From assembly GCA_907163375.1 (NCBI GenBank), contig CAJQUW010013637.1, positions 468,777-532,776 on the forward strand: 64,000 nucleotides of DNA, written 5' to 3'. The first letter of the stretch is position 1, and each line of letters begins with the position of its first letter. The notes below the pieces were generated by a model. That model was not told where the DNA came from. It searched no databases and saw nothing but the letters and a program-made list of their open reading frames with translations. The translations under genes and the position numbers were made by a program. The stretch is from Prostheceraeus crozeri. Lineage: Eukaryota > Platyhelminthes > Polycladida > Euryleptidae. Shown here in pieces: positions 21,406 through 34,199 of the stretch.

Positions 21406-22817
21406 ATCTACATTTCAAAATGCTTCTGAAATTCACACATTTTTTGATGTTCCATGGGTAATGTATCATTGTGTCTTTATATTTTCTTTCTTGCTAACTT
21501 ATTTGTAGTGCTTCTGTAAAATGTCTAAATAAATTCATACATTTCCAAGTAAGTTTTCATGAATTCTAACACGTTTAAGGCTAAGTAATGAAATTAACTC
21601 TTTAACACGCGAGCGAGGTGGTTATTTTAACAGCAGTTTTGGTTATCAAAAGCAATGCAGGACATTGCTCAAGCACTTCATCAATAAAGTTGATCATATC
21701 AAAGTCGTGATGCCGATGATCGAAGCAAAATATTTGGTTTCGGGATAAACCTAGACTGAACACTGTTTACTTTTCTGATTTCATACAATACATTGCATCA
21801 AATTGAAATATTCTAACTCCTCAAGTGATAGCACCACGTAGATAATCTTTTACATCAGTTCCAGAACAGTTTCAATCCTCTTATCGTTCCGAGTTACAAT
21901 TCAAACTGTAATATATTGCATGCTGTACAAATTCGGAAATCATCCTAAATCATGCTCCGGACCACAATTCAAACTGTACCAATCCTCTCATCGCTCCTAC
22001 ACACAACGCAAATTGTAATATCATTGTATATATCAGTGACGTATTCTCCGTGACTGTGGGACCTTCTGTGAGGACCCATAAATAATTTAAATTTCCAGTA
22101 TCTATTATGCAAAAAAGCATCATCAGTCAGTAGCTTTCATCCTGCCTTTGGACTTGATTTGTTTACACAACTTAGCCAGCTTGTCTCAATACCAGATCAT
22201 GAAACCGCTTGAGCATCAATTGTTTTTGATTTGATAATTCAGCTTCTAGCTCTTCAAATAGGCCGTCTACACATGCTTTATTCGGCAAACGCTACACTGG
22301 TGGCAGTGGTGGGATTGACAACAGAAACAGCAATAGATGTTACATGTGACGCGGAGGCAAGTGGCGAGGGACTTCGACTGCGATTTTGTGACTAAGCTGA
22401 ATTGATAGAGCTAGCCGGTAATGCAGATCAGTCTCCCTGACCATTTACCGAGGCCCGAATCAACTGCAGTTTCTGCCGTTCTAAATAATCCAATTAAGTA
22501 GCCAACGTAGTTTGCATCAGTGTGCGCTCTAATCTCGGGAATTCGCGCATATATGTGACCCACAACACTGAAAATCTATCTCAAGAACGGAACGATTGCC
22601 TTTTGAGAATGAATGAATGTTCAATGTTCAAAGAGATCCTCAAAAACGTCGCTTAGGAGAACCTAACATCTATCAACAATAGATCGCAACGGGCCTTACA
22701 AACTTAACTACATATTAGAATGGCGTAGCTCATTTGCACAAATTTGCAATATTGCCTTCGAGTCATGACGCACAAATCAGATCGCATATATTTACCATAA
22801 AACTAATAATAGACGTG
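21406..22817. other. Gene-poor stretch
   Basis: About 1.4 kb between the Harbinger and the mariner. No open frame with motifs, no clear repeat. Confidence 0.5.
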
Positions 22818-22819
22818 TA

Positions 22820-24221
<1,402 letters not shown>

Positions 24222-24319
24222 TATATTTAGCAGTAAAGCCTCAATAATGGGAATCGTGAGGCATGACAAGCGGTTGCAATTTTACAAAAATGATGAAGAC
24301 AATTCTCTGTTCGGTATAG

Positions 24320-25327
24320 GGGAGACCGGGGCACTTTGGCCGCCGGGGTAAATTGGCCGACCCACTTTTCTTTCTTCGTTGAAGGTTAAAATAGAAATAT
24401 TCTGGCATGGTGGTATTAGGCATCATAAGGTCTACTAGGGAAAATTTTTGAGCCGTCTCACTTTTATAGTTTCCATCCCAGAGGTCCAAACGTATTTTTG
24501 AGCTGAAAAACGCAACTTTTGATTTCTGGCCAATTGCTGCACAATATTGTCAATTTTGCACAATGGTTAAATCAAACCATGTCTATTTCAACTTGATGGT
24601 ATCCTTTAAGTGTGTGATGTGTCTGCACTTTCCCATTGTTCGCTTTAACTGAGCAATTTGAATTTGAAATTTCGTACCTCACCCGGGGCAAGTTTGGCCG
24701 GGGGGTCGGGGTAAGTTGGCCGCCCCGGCCAACTCACCCCGCCTTGTGAAAATCCATCTCAGTATAAATACTTATTCAGCCCAGTAATAACCAACTAAAA
24801 GAGGATGCAAATTTCCGATGATCCTTGGATCGAGAGCACTTTTTAAGGTTGGCTCCCAATGAGTCGTAGTTCGATACACCGTCTAAGCTGCCGGGTGAAA
24901 TTTGACGTCACAATTATTAACACTTCTTCTTGCATCAAGAACGGTTGACGTTCATGACGCTGCAATATTTGAAGTCGCATGGACACTGCATCACATACGT
25001 CGTCGCAAGGGTGACACGCACGGTAGAGCAGCAGGCATTGATTGGAAACCGTAAACGAGTTGAAGCGCATCTGCGTGAAGCGTAGGCCAATGAGAGTATG
25101 CTATAGCGGATGACGGTGTTACTATGTACGACGCGATTACGCGCGATCTATTGGAAACCAGCCTTTAGATACGCTCAATTGGCTGATTCAGAACTTTCCA
25201 TACTGTTCTGGAACCTGATTGGCGGATTAGATGACTCTTTGTAGACCAATAACTGCCTGTGTCATTCATTGACTTTGAACGAATACTGACATTTCAGTTT
25301 GTCTTCTTAACGCTGCGTGTCTCCGTC
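24320..25327. promoter_or_regulatory. Subterminal repeat region of the pogo-type element
   Basis: Left non-coding arm before the transposase gene. It holds GC-rich words (GGGGTAAATTGGCC, GGGGTAAGTTGGCC and the inverted GGCCAACTCACCCC) at 24340-24365 and 24681-24745, which mirror words in the right arm. These are probable transposase binding sites. No gene is visible here. Confidence 0.55.
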
Positions 25328-26525
25328 ATGAGGAACTACGTCAAGCGCCGGACAACCTACTCACACGATCAATTGGTGGATGCTGTAGAGAGAGTGAAAA
25401 GAGACGAGTTTATGAATATTGTGTCAACTGAGACCGGCATTCCAGTACGGACTATTCGACGACATAAAAACGAAAAAATCGACGACCGACGACTAGGATG
25501 CAAAACTGTGATTCCAAGAGATATGGAACTTCAGCTACTGAGCTATATCATATTGTGTTCTGATCGTTTCTACGGTCTTAGTACAACTGAAGCAAGGAAG
25601 CTGGCGGCTGATTTCGCTAAAGCTAACAACGTAAAAGTTCCTTCGAGTTGGGGCATCAAAGGATTGGCCGGTGAGGATTGGTTGTTCGCCTTTCGAAAAC
25701 GGCATAAGCTTTCTTTGAGCAGTCCTGAGGCAACGTCCATGGCACGTGCACAAGGATTCAACACTAAAGCAGTTGACCACTTTTTCTCTAAGTTGACTTC
25801 ATTGGTCGAAAAGTTCAATTTTTCACCGGGGCGAATTTTGAACCTTGACGAAAGTGGCATAACAAATGTTCCCGCGTGCCCGAAAGTTCTCGCACCTACC
25901 GGGCGTAAACAAGTTGGACAAATTACCGCGGCTGAGAGAGGAACTCTCGTGACTGTAGTTGGCTGCATCTCGAACGATGGAAATTCTATTCCTCCAGCTT
26001 TACTGTTCCCCCGTTCTCGTATTCCTCCTTCTCTACTTGGTCGCAGCTCACCCCCGGGCTCATTGATTCTCAACTCTCAAAGCGGTTGGATGACGACAGA
26101 TATCTTTGCCAAAGATATTCTTCCCCACATAGTGAAACACATGCAGGCAAGTCAAACAAAATCCAATACTTTTGCTTCTGGACAACCACGTCAGCCACGT
26201 ATCATTTGAAGCTGTGAAGTTCTGTCGTGACAACGGTGTGCATTTACTCACCTTTCCACCACATTGTTCCCACAAGTTACAGCCTCTCGATGTCGCGGTG
26301 TATGGACTCTTCAAAACAGCTTACAAGCGGGCGATGTATGACCATCAAATCGCAAATCCTGGTAAGCCCATTGATATTTATCAGATGGCTCCTATCTTTG
26401 GCCGCGCTTATGACATCAGTTTTACCAGACAAAATATCATAAAAGGATTTCAAGCGACTGGGATATGTCCACTGAATCGAGATATCTTCGATGATTCAGC
26501 CTTCGAGGCGGCTTCTTCAGGTTAG
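25328..26525 (+). pseudogene. Pogo-type transposase, N-terminal and DDE part
   Basis: The ATG at 25328 begins MRNYVKRRTTYSHDQLVDAV, a psq/CENP-B-like helix-turn-helix. The linker domain includes GEDWLFAFRKRHKLSLSSPE, where W-xx-F and the RHKLSLR-like string are family marks. The DDE core shows ILNLDESGITNVP (first Asp), LLDNHVSHVSFE (second Asp) and PPHCSHKLQPLDVAVYGLFK (third Asp). Between the first and second Asp (near 26170) the frame slips once. The gene then ends abruptly at about 26520, where the reverse-transcriptase fossil starts; its C-terminal domain is found 2.9 kb away at 29433-29837. Confidence 0.85.
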
Positions 26526-27604
26526 ACCTCAAGCACGCCTTCTACTCCTTGACTTTGGACCCGCGTGCCCGCTCCATCACCACGTTCGTCCACCGCAAGG
26601 TCCGCTACCGCTTCACTCGCTTGCCGATGGGTCTGTCGTCCTCGCCGGGGGGAACTTCTTCGCCCAATCCAACACTTCGTCCCCTTGGCCCATGTCCACG
26701 TGGATGACATTATTCTAGCCGCTCCTCGCAGGCGCATCTACATTGCGCTGCGTCGCCTTCTTCTTCGCCCCAAGACTGCCAGGTTTGTGGTCCACCACAA
26801 GAAGTCTATTTTCAAGCCTACGGCCCAAATCGATTATTTGGGCCTTCACATTGACTTCCGTGCTCGGCGCTTTCGCCCTTCCACTCAATACCTCGCTGGT
26901 CTTGCCTCCGTCGCTCGTCAGGTCCGAACATCGGTGTCCTTCAAGCAGTACCAGCACTACATGGGGTATCTTGTGTTCTGGCTAACTTCTACCGTGCACC
27001 TCTACGCCCTTCTTCAACTGGGCCTCATCGCTAATCTCAAAGCATTCCGGTGGTTGCTCCGGAAAACCTCCTTTTGGATCCCGTTTGCTACTACGCCTCT
27101 TCGTGACAGTTATGTGGACGCCACGCCCCAGCTAATCGCTTGGTACGACCCCGCGACTCATACTGCGTGGGCCGCCAGTTCGTGCTTCCCGCAGGTGCAT
27201 AACGAATTCTTGGCCTTGGCCGCGGCCGTAGCTGTTTTCGGTCGCCACACTCGTTATTTTGTCGACTGTGCGCCCTCTTTGACGCTCCAGAGGAAGTCTA
27301 CAGCATTCCTACACCTCAAATTGTTGCTATCTCTACTGAACGTTCCGATCGTCTGGTGTCCTTCCGAACAGAACTTGGCCGACGGGCCCTCTCGTGACTC
27401 TCGTCTAGGTTTGTACCTCTACTGTTAGCCATTGCTTGTAATCTACTTTTGTAAGCCCGTTTTTATCCGCCGGGGTGCCACTTTTGTCAGAACGGTGCGA
27501 AGGTGGCTCCTGATTGGTTTCCTGTGATTGGTTGTTCATTTTGTATATATTGTCGGTAACCATCCACCTCGGAACACCCGGCGCGTTTGTTAGCGGGCAT
27601 AACT
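26521..27604 (+). mobile_element. Reverse-transcriptase/RNase H fossil, hepadnavirus-related type
   Basis: This GC-rich segment stands out from the AT-rich DNA around it. Reverse-transcriptase blocks appear in order: a DLKHAFYSLTLD block (motif A), an LPMGLSSSP block (motif B) and HVHVDDIILAA (motif C). An RNase H-like region follows with YVDATPQLIAWYDP and a terminal SEQNLADGPSRDSRLGLYLY. The last string closely resembles the end of hepadnavirus polymerases, where ADDPSRGRLGLY is usual, and the shortness of the RNase H also fits. A DIRS-type element is the main alternative, since DIRS enzymes share the N-x-AD-x-SR ending. Only the polymerase end is present; the copy looks truncated and broken, with about two breaks, and moderately old. 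Its left edge against the pogo gene is approximate and its right side is cut by a hAT. Confidence 0.6.
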
Positions 27605-29350
27605 CAGGGGCGCGGGAACGATTTTTTGGTTGGTATGGCAGATTTTTCAAATAAAATGATGGACCTTTTCGTATCAAAAACGCGAAATATGTAGGAAAAA
27701 GAAAATTTTAATACTAAAAATTGTGGGTTGTGTTGTATCAAGGAAAGTATCTAGGGTCAACAAAATAAACAAATCTTACATACAGTAGGACTAACAAGGT
27801 TTCAAGAGCTACCGGCATCTTAACAAATTTCAACATAAGGTGTAGAGTAGATATATCTTCATTTAATGCTAAAATCGGCTCTTATGCGGTTCCCCCCCCC
27901 ACATTTCCATGAATTAGGTAGTTAGACACTCGCATCTGTATCTGTCAAGGATGAAAAGTATTACATTTGTAATCGGGTTTTGATTGTGATATGAAATGAA
28001 AAATTGGGCATAGGTTTGGGGAGCCCGTCAGGGATGCCATTTCCCTGGGATTCACCTCCAACATAAGGTAGGCCAATTCAGTTAGGCTGAAATGTTCAAA
28101 TAAATGAAATTCATAGTCTTATGAATTATTGAGACTTATATGCATAAAAGATTGCATTATACTCGTACAATAGTGTAATAGGTAGTTAGACACTCGCAAC
28201 TGTGTATATTGTAGAACTAATTCAATAAGAAAGATAAATTTAAGGAAAAGAGGACATCAGAAGTAGTAATAAGGCCTATGATAGTCATATAAAAGTCTTG
28301 TAATTTTTAAAAGAAGACATATCAATGTATAGTTCATTGTGTAATGAGTCCTCAATCGACCAAAACATGGCACTTAAAAAGAAGAAATATAAGACAATGA
28401 GAAAAATGAAATAATTCGAAAATTCTTACATTCAATAACCTACATGCATACACCGATTACTATATGAATTTGTTCATGCAATGAATTATACGATGTCGTC
28501 CTGCGATACGTCCGTTATGAGAGGTAAAACATCATTATCAAGTCCGTGGTCATAACGTACAATTATCGGCCGCTATGAAGATACGTAAAGTAGGTTGAGA
28601 GTATGAGTAGGCCTATACATGTAGACATGTAGTAGTTAACTGATCCTACCTATAATTTACATGAAAAAGCTAGTAGCCTTTTAGTAATGTAAGCTAATTC
28701 AGCTGTAAATGAGGTTATCTTAATATGGCGTAATTCGAACTTCAAACAAATTATATAATGATGAATCGATTAGCCTAAGACAGAGGTAAGCAAAAATGGC
28801 AAGAATCTTGGAAGCGACGTAAAGCAAGGTCACGAAATCACAAATGATTCATTGAAGTGGACGCTAACACTTATGAGAGGCTAATGTGAGCACTTTATCG
28901 GTTAAGGACGTAACACACGATGTAACATTCATTCGCCTCTCCTCTGTATCATGATTCGACGATTTAGTTCAAGCTCATGACAAGATGAAGTGGGTCACGA
29001 TGAAGAGAAAAATAAGAAAGAAAATAAACGGGATAACCGAACTCATAGACTGTGGGTCGTAGGTGTGACGTCAGTAGCAGTTCGTCGAGTAGACAATCAG
29101 TATCCAATTGACAAGCAGTTCGTAGGCTGAAGGGCTGAAGAGCTAGATTGAATTTCCAATGGTTAAGGTTAACGTCATTAAATTTGTGGTTAAGTCTACA
29201 ATGAAATATTTCTTAGTTTTTATTGCTAGGACCATAGGCGAGGCAAAGAATAACTCATATTACTTACTCTGGGACATATTCGCCATACTACTTACTCAAA
29301 ACATTGGTATGGCAATTGCCATACTAGCCATAGCGGCTCCCGCGCCCCTG
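27605..29350. mobile_element. Non-autonomous hAT element
   Basis: The ends CAGGGGCGCGGGA and TCCCGCGCCCCTG are perfect inverted repeats of 13 bp, flanked by a perfect 8-bp duplication GCATAACT (27597-27604 and 29351-29358). The 1746-bp interior has no protein motif. It contains two copies of a 20-bp word (around 27915 and 28181, TAGTTAGACACTCGCA), a C9 run near 27892, and a palindrome TATGGCAATTGCCATA near the right end. Confidence 0.9.
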
Positions 29351-29432
29351 GCATAACTACGTTTGTACTGTCGTAATATCTCGTCAATAATATCTGTCGT
29401 AATATGTCGTCGGAATATTTTTTTCAATATAT

Positions 29433-29837
29433 TTGAAGGTCGCCAAGCAGAAGCGCTTAGAGAAAATCCGACGATTTCCAGCTTTGAGAAATGAAAGTAC
29501 GGAACCTTCCAAGAAGCTTTGCAAGCGGCGGGATGTCCACTCATCTACCTGCATGCAACTGGATACAAGTAATTCGTCAGTGGTGGCTCAACAAGAAGAA
29601 TCACTAAATGAAAGTGAGCCTGACAGCGAGCTCATTAACCACTTGAAGCATGTACAGGAGAACATACACAATAACTCTTTCTATGCTGTGTACTACGATA
29701 AAAGATACTATATTGGACGCGTTGATCACGCAAAGTGCAAAGTGAATACACGATCGGTCAATTTCTTTGTCAGTGATCATGATCTGTTCAAATGGCCCAA
29801 AAGGAGAGACATCGATGAAATTCATACTTCTAGATAA
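29433..29837 (+). pseudogene. Pogo-type transposase, C-terminal domain
   Basis: After a plausible acceptor (ATATTTGAAG) the frame begins VAKQKRLEKIRRFPALRNE and runs to a conserved block FYAVYYDKRYYIGRVDHAK followed by FFVSDHDLFKWPKRRDIDEI. That YAVYY-x5-YxGRV plus FKWPKRRD pattern is the small C-terminal domain of many invertebrate pogo-like transposases (family knowledge). The frame slips right after, and the sequence continues in another frame (IEIEGHDPSTL, then EIYRQIRAVFP) to about 30050. It belongs with the core at 25328-26525 and is now separated from it by two insertions. Confidence 0.65.
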
Positions 29838-30076
29838 TTCTACGGACCTATTGAGATTGAAGGGCATGATCCCTCCACTCTCAATAGTGCTCCTATCGAT
29901 GAGATATATAGACAAATTCGTGCAGTTTTTCCGAACACGGTTTGCCAACAGACTTATTTAGGCCTACTTAGGCATATAGGCTACGCTGAGTTTTTGCGGG
30001 GCTACAGATCCGGAATGGAAGAACTTTGTTTTCGTTCGCTTTTGTATAACCGATTGTGATAACTAAGTAAGTAATA

Positions 30077-32402
30077 CAGTCGAACCTCGCTATAACGAAC
30101 CCCTTTATAACGAACATTCGGCTATAACGAACTCATGGTACGGATCCCCAAAAAATGATGTACTTTTTACATGCGCTTTTTGTAAGCTTTTATTCTTGAG
30201 AACGTTTGCACAACAAAGTAGCAATCATTACAATAATGGACGCGAGTTGCCACATAATTTTTTGCTTTTTGCATTGTCACTATTATTATTGTAAGTATAG
30301 ACGACGCATTTCCAATGGTTGTCAGTGTGTTGCTTCTCTCCAATAAGGAGATAGATGCTCAGGGACTTCCCAGAAAGCTAAAAAATAGATTGGTACATTA
30401 TAATGAAGACAAAACATATTTTAGACAAGAGATCTTCTCATTTTGATTACACACTGTAGAGGTCATGCCGAAACGAAAAGCAATATCCGTTGAGACTAAG
30501 TTATCCATCATCGACCGATTGAAGAATGGAGCCAAGCAGGCAGATCTCTGTCGAGAATACAAACTGTCTAAGAGTACAATAGCCACGTTTAAGAAATCTG
30601 AAGATAACCTGAGAGAGTTCATCCATCGCGTCGATATTGATGAAAGCATGATAAGAAAGAAACTTCGTAAGTCGGACGATCACGAATTAGATGAAGCTGT
30701 CCTACTTTGGTTCCAACAGTGTCGGGCTTCTGGTACACATGTGTCTGGTCCACTCTTATGTGAAAAGGCAGAATTTTTAGCGAAATTGCTTGACATAAAT
30801 TCCGAATTCAAAGCGTCCACTGGTTGGTTGTGGAGATGGCAGAAACGTCACGGTGTTCGAGGCCGAAAAGTAGTTGGAGAATCCCGTTCATGCGATTGTG
30901 AGGCTCTTGATGCTCATCTGCCCGAACTGAATAGTCTTCTCAAGAACGAAGAATACTCTCCAGATCAAATATACAATGCAGATGAAACTGCGCTATATTG
31001 GAAATGTGTGCCAGATAGAACACTCGCACAAAAAACTGAGGATTCTGGATCCAAGGGTTTTAAGACGCGGAAGGATAGAGTTACTTTTCTTGTCTGCACG
31101 AATGCAACTGGAACCCACAAACTGAAACCTCTTTGCATTGGGAAGTCACGACAACCTCGTTGCTTTCATCACGTCAATCTCCGAACGTTGCCTGTTCGAA
31201 AAAGGCGTGGATGACCCGAGAGATATTTCTAAACTGGTTTTTCAACGACTTCGTTCCAGCAGTTCAACAGCACCAACGACGTTTAGGCAATGATGGACGA
31301 GCCCTGTTACTGCTCGACAAATGTCCAGCTCGTCCGCCTGCGACAGAACTTGTTTCGAATGATGGAAAAGTGCGTGTGGCCTACTTACCCAAAAACACAA
31401 CGTCAGTAATCCAACCAATGGATGGTGGAATCATTGCAGCCTTCAAGAAACAATATCGAAAGAAGCTCTTGCGAGACATCGTTCTAACAAAGGAAACCAG
31501 CTTTCTCGAATTTCTCCAAGTGTTTTCGCTCAAAGACATGATGTACGTTAGCGCAGACGCCTGGAGCAGTATTCTAACGAGTAGCATCGAGCAGATATGG
31601 AAGAAGACGCTGGGTAATGCCCTTCCGAACGACACTGATCATAACAGTCTACACGATGACGCTTATGATGAAGATGACATTGTACTCAGTGAATTGATGT
31701 CGGATATAAACAGCTTGAACTTACTCGATGACGTTGAAAACCATGAAACTGTGATTGATACCTGGCTTCACATTGATGACGAGACAGAGATAGCTGCCAC
31801 CCTGACAGAAGCAGAAATCGTCGACGAAGTCCTTCAAAAGAAAGCTGTGTCAACCGATAACGCGCCAGATACAGAAGACGAAGATGAAAATGACAACGGC
31901 GTCAACAATCCTCCACCAACTGCAAGTGAAGCTGCTCGAGCGATGGAAACTGCAATTTTATGGCTTGAAACCCAAGAAATCGAGTCTGTGAAAATCATAC
32001 AGATAAAGCAATTACTGAATTTAGCTCGTGGGGTCAGTTTGAAGAAAAATCGACAGACGAAAATTAGTGACTTTTTCAATAAACAGTGATGTACATGTAC
32101 ATTTATGCTGTTTTTGTTCAAAATGAATACTATCATGTGATACTAATGCCTGTATTTTTCATTAATTTTATGAATTAATTCTTTACGTACCCGTATCTAT
32201 GATGTTAATTAACATGTACCGGTACATGTATTTGTATATACATGTTTATACTTCCATTACTATAATGCATCTGTAAAGTAACTCAGGATATCAGCTGTAT
32301 CAGCTTGGAAGCTTCTCAGACTTTATTCGATATAACGAACCCCTCGCTATAACGAACCTTAGGCATGGACCCCATGAGGTTCGTTATAGCGAGGTTCGAC
32401 TG
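30077..32402 (+). mobile_element. Second Tigger element
   Basis: Inverted terminal repeats begin CAGTCGAACCTCGCTATA at both ends, with TA on both sides (30075-30076 and 32403-32404). The word ATAACGAAC is repeated three times within 60 bp of the left end and again at the right end. Size 2326 bp with one transposase gene. It lies inside the right part of the large pogo-type element. Confidence 0.93.
30465..32089 (+). pseudogene. Tigger transposase with one frame slip
   Basis: The ATG at 30465 begins MPKRKAISVETKLSIIDRL, the CENP-B N-terminal helix-turn-helix; a second helix domain spans about residues 75-130 (WLWRWQKRHGVRGR). The DDE core shows IYNADETALYWKCVP (first Asp), LLLLDKCPARPP (second Asp; family usually DNAPAH, so this site is altered) and VIQPMDGGIIAAFKKQYRKK (third Asp). 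One frame slip between about 31190 and 31205 divides the gene. The C-terminus is acidic and ends RQTKISDFFNKQ before the stop, a PIP-box-like tail. Apart from the slip and the changed second motif it is well preserved. Confidence 0.88.
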
Positions 32403-32404
32403 TA

Positions 32405-33219
32405 TCAATCTGATTGACAAACATTTGAAACCTAATAATTTTACACCACTGAATTTTCAATCATATTTTTTGTAATTTTGTTGTTCATGCTATGCTTATT
32501 TTCTATTTCTTTTGTCTCATACTTTGTACGAATCGTAATACAAATCCCAATAGTCCAAAAAAATAGTTTTTTATGATAACAAAAGCCTTTTTTCGAGTTT
32601 TGTATTCGGTTGTATTTAATATCCTAAGCAGACCTAGGAAGGCCCTAGGTCGTCATATAGACTAGGCCTACATGTGCAATTAGCGTGATACTGGTATAAA
32701 AAGCTAATATAAGCAAAGCATGGTGATGTTCGGAACACTGAAATATGATAAACGGATCTTGTCCTTTATGCTTATTTAAGAATATTTTTGGAGCTGATGA
32801 AAATCCTTTTTAAATGTCTTAGTTAGGTCTTGATTTCAAAACAAATGCTTGAAACTACTCACCCCAATTTGACAATTATACTTCAAAATCGATCTGTTTG
32901 AACATGATGACATAGGATTGTACTATGCTAAATTATATTTCCATCTCCCTTGCTGCAATGCGCAACTATCAATGACCGGCCAACTTGCCCCAGGTAGGCG
33001 GCCAAATTACCCCATCCCCCGGGGTCACTTGGCCGCCGAAGGTACATGTTTTAAATCTGCCCGTGTCAGCTAGGTGTTACTTGGATTGCCTTAAGAGTTG
33101 GTGTGAAGATACATAATACCCAATAGTTGAAAAAACTATGAATTAATTGGTGACAAGAAGCTTATGTGAAAAGCTACATTCAAATTTCAAAAAAGCGGCC
33201 AAAGTGCCCCGGTCTCCCC
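32405..33219. other. Right non-coding arm of the pogo-type element
   Basis: Non-coding sequence between the second Tigger and the right end of the outer element. It carries the inverted subterminal words GGCCAACTTGCCCC and CCAAATTACCCC near 32977-33044. No gene seen. Confidence 0.55.
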
Positions 33220-33221
33220 TA

Positions 33222-34029
33222 CTTCAAAATATTTTGATCGTAAATGTAGAATTTGTCCATGATCAGTGAAGTCTATTACACACATTAAGTCAGAGGTCAT
33301 GGAGTCAGGGTCAGGAAAAGGCTAGGCTCATACATAGTTACGATACAAGTCATATCTACAGGGGCAGTAAAAAAACAAAAGGTATCGCAATAAATTGGTC
33401 GAAAATTGGTTCGAGGGCATGGCGCAAAGGAGGGATGGCCCATATGACACCGCTCTCAATTTTTCACGACTTTTCAGAAAATCCAGTAAATGGACCTACA
33501 ATGGTATCTTGTCTTGGTTTTCTCCTCGAACAGAAAATCAAGACCCGGTATCTCCTAGCATACTTCGCCATTCCATGCAGAATATTCATCCAATGCTTCT
33601 TTCAGTTGGGATTGCAGGGAAATCTTTCAGATATTGATCGACGGATTCAACATGGAGGATCAAGTTCAGTTAGCCGTCCGAAGTTTCAGGCGACGCGGGA
33701 ATTCCCAATTAACAGTCTGTGACAATGTCTCATCGGGAAACTGCCATCATGGATTCGTGTGGAGTGGCAGCGGCTCCCTCCAACGATTTCCTCGCAAAAG
33801 TTGCAAAGCGAGCTTACGGAGGTGCGATGACTGTGGCAAACTAATGAATGGACCTCAAAACATAATTCCGTGAGATTCCATTTTGATGGACAACCGGTAT
33901 ATCCTACCACACTTCACCATTCCATTCAGCCTATTCATCCACCGCTTCTTTCAGAATGTGCTTCCTCTTCATTCTCTTGTTTGAAACAGCTTACCCACCT
34001 CGAAACAAACAGCCGACCTCGATTCGTTT
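33222..34029 (+). other. Left flank of the tandem array with an internal duplication
   Basis: Unique DNA between the pogo-type element and the array. Two imperfect copies of about 110 bp lie at about 33491-33606 and 33847-33954; both contain ACTTCGCCATTCCAT or ACTTCACCATTCCATTC and end in GCTTCTTTCAG. Between them an ATG at 33727 opens a 39-codon frame (MSHRETAIMDSCGVAAAP). I recognise no family. The TTTCAG ends would serve as splice acceptors, so these could be duplicated exon or intron edges of a host gene. Confidence 0.4.
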
Positions 34030-34199
34030 CTTCCCATTGGTTTGCGATAGTGAAATTGGAATCATCATGGTTAAAGTGAACGACTCACTCGTTGCGGAGC
34101 TGGATTTCGCACATGTTCAGCAGCTCTATTCCTCAACACAAGTGCTGATCATGAAGAAGGTGAACCACGTAGTCAGAAATCCTTCGCCAAGTCTTTCGG

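Larger units (their letters stand above)
24319..33219 (+). mobile_element. Large pogo-type element holding three later insertions
   Basis: The left end GGGGAGACCGGGGCAC is exactly inverted at the right end, with TTTGGCCGC continuing both. TA flanks both ends (24317-24318 and 33220-33221). Words such as GGGGTAAGTTGGCC recur inside both ends (24681-24745 and 32977-33044). The element encodes a pogo-like transposase and is bloated to 8.9 kb by a reverse-transcriptase fossil, a non-autonomous hAT and a Tigger. Without them it would be about 3.7 kb. Confidence 0.85.

Noticed and set aside
24319-24745. CpG-island promoter at the GC-rich words
   Set aside because: The GC-rich words are mirrored at the far end of the element, so they are subterminal transposon repeats.
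25570-26073. 167-codon minus-strand frame
   Set aside because: Antisense of the pogo-type DDE core, which has clear catalytic motifs.
26715-26957. Minus-strand frame opposite the RT fossil
   Set aside because: Shadow of the GC-rich RT coding sequence.
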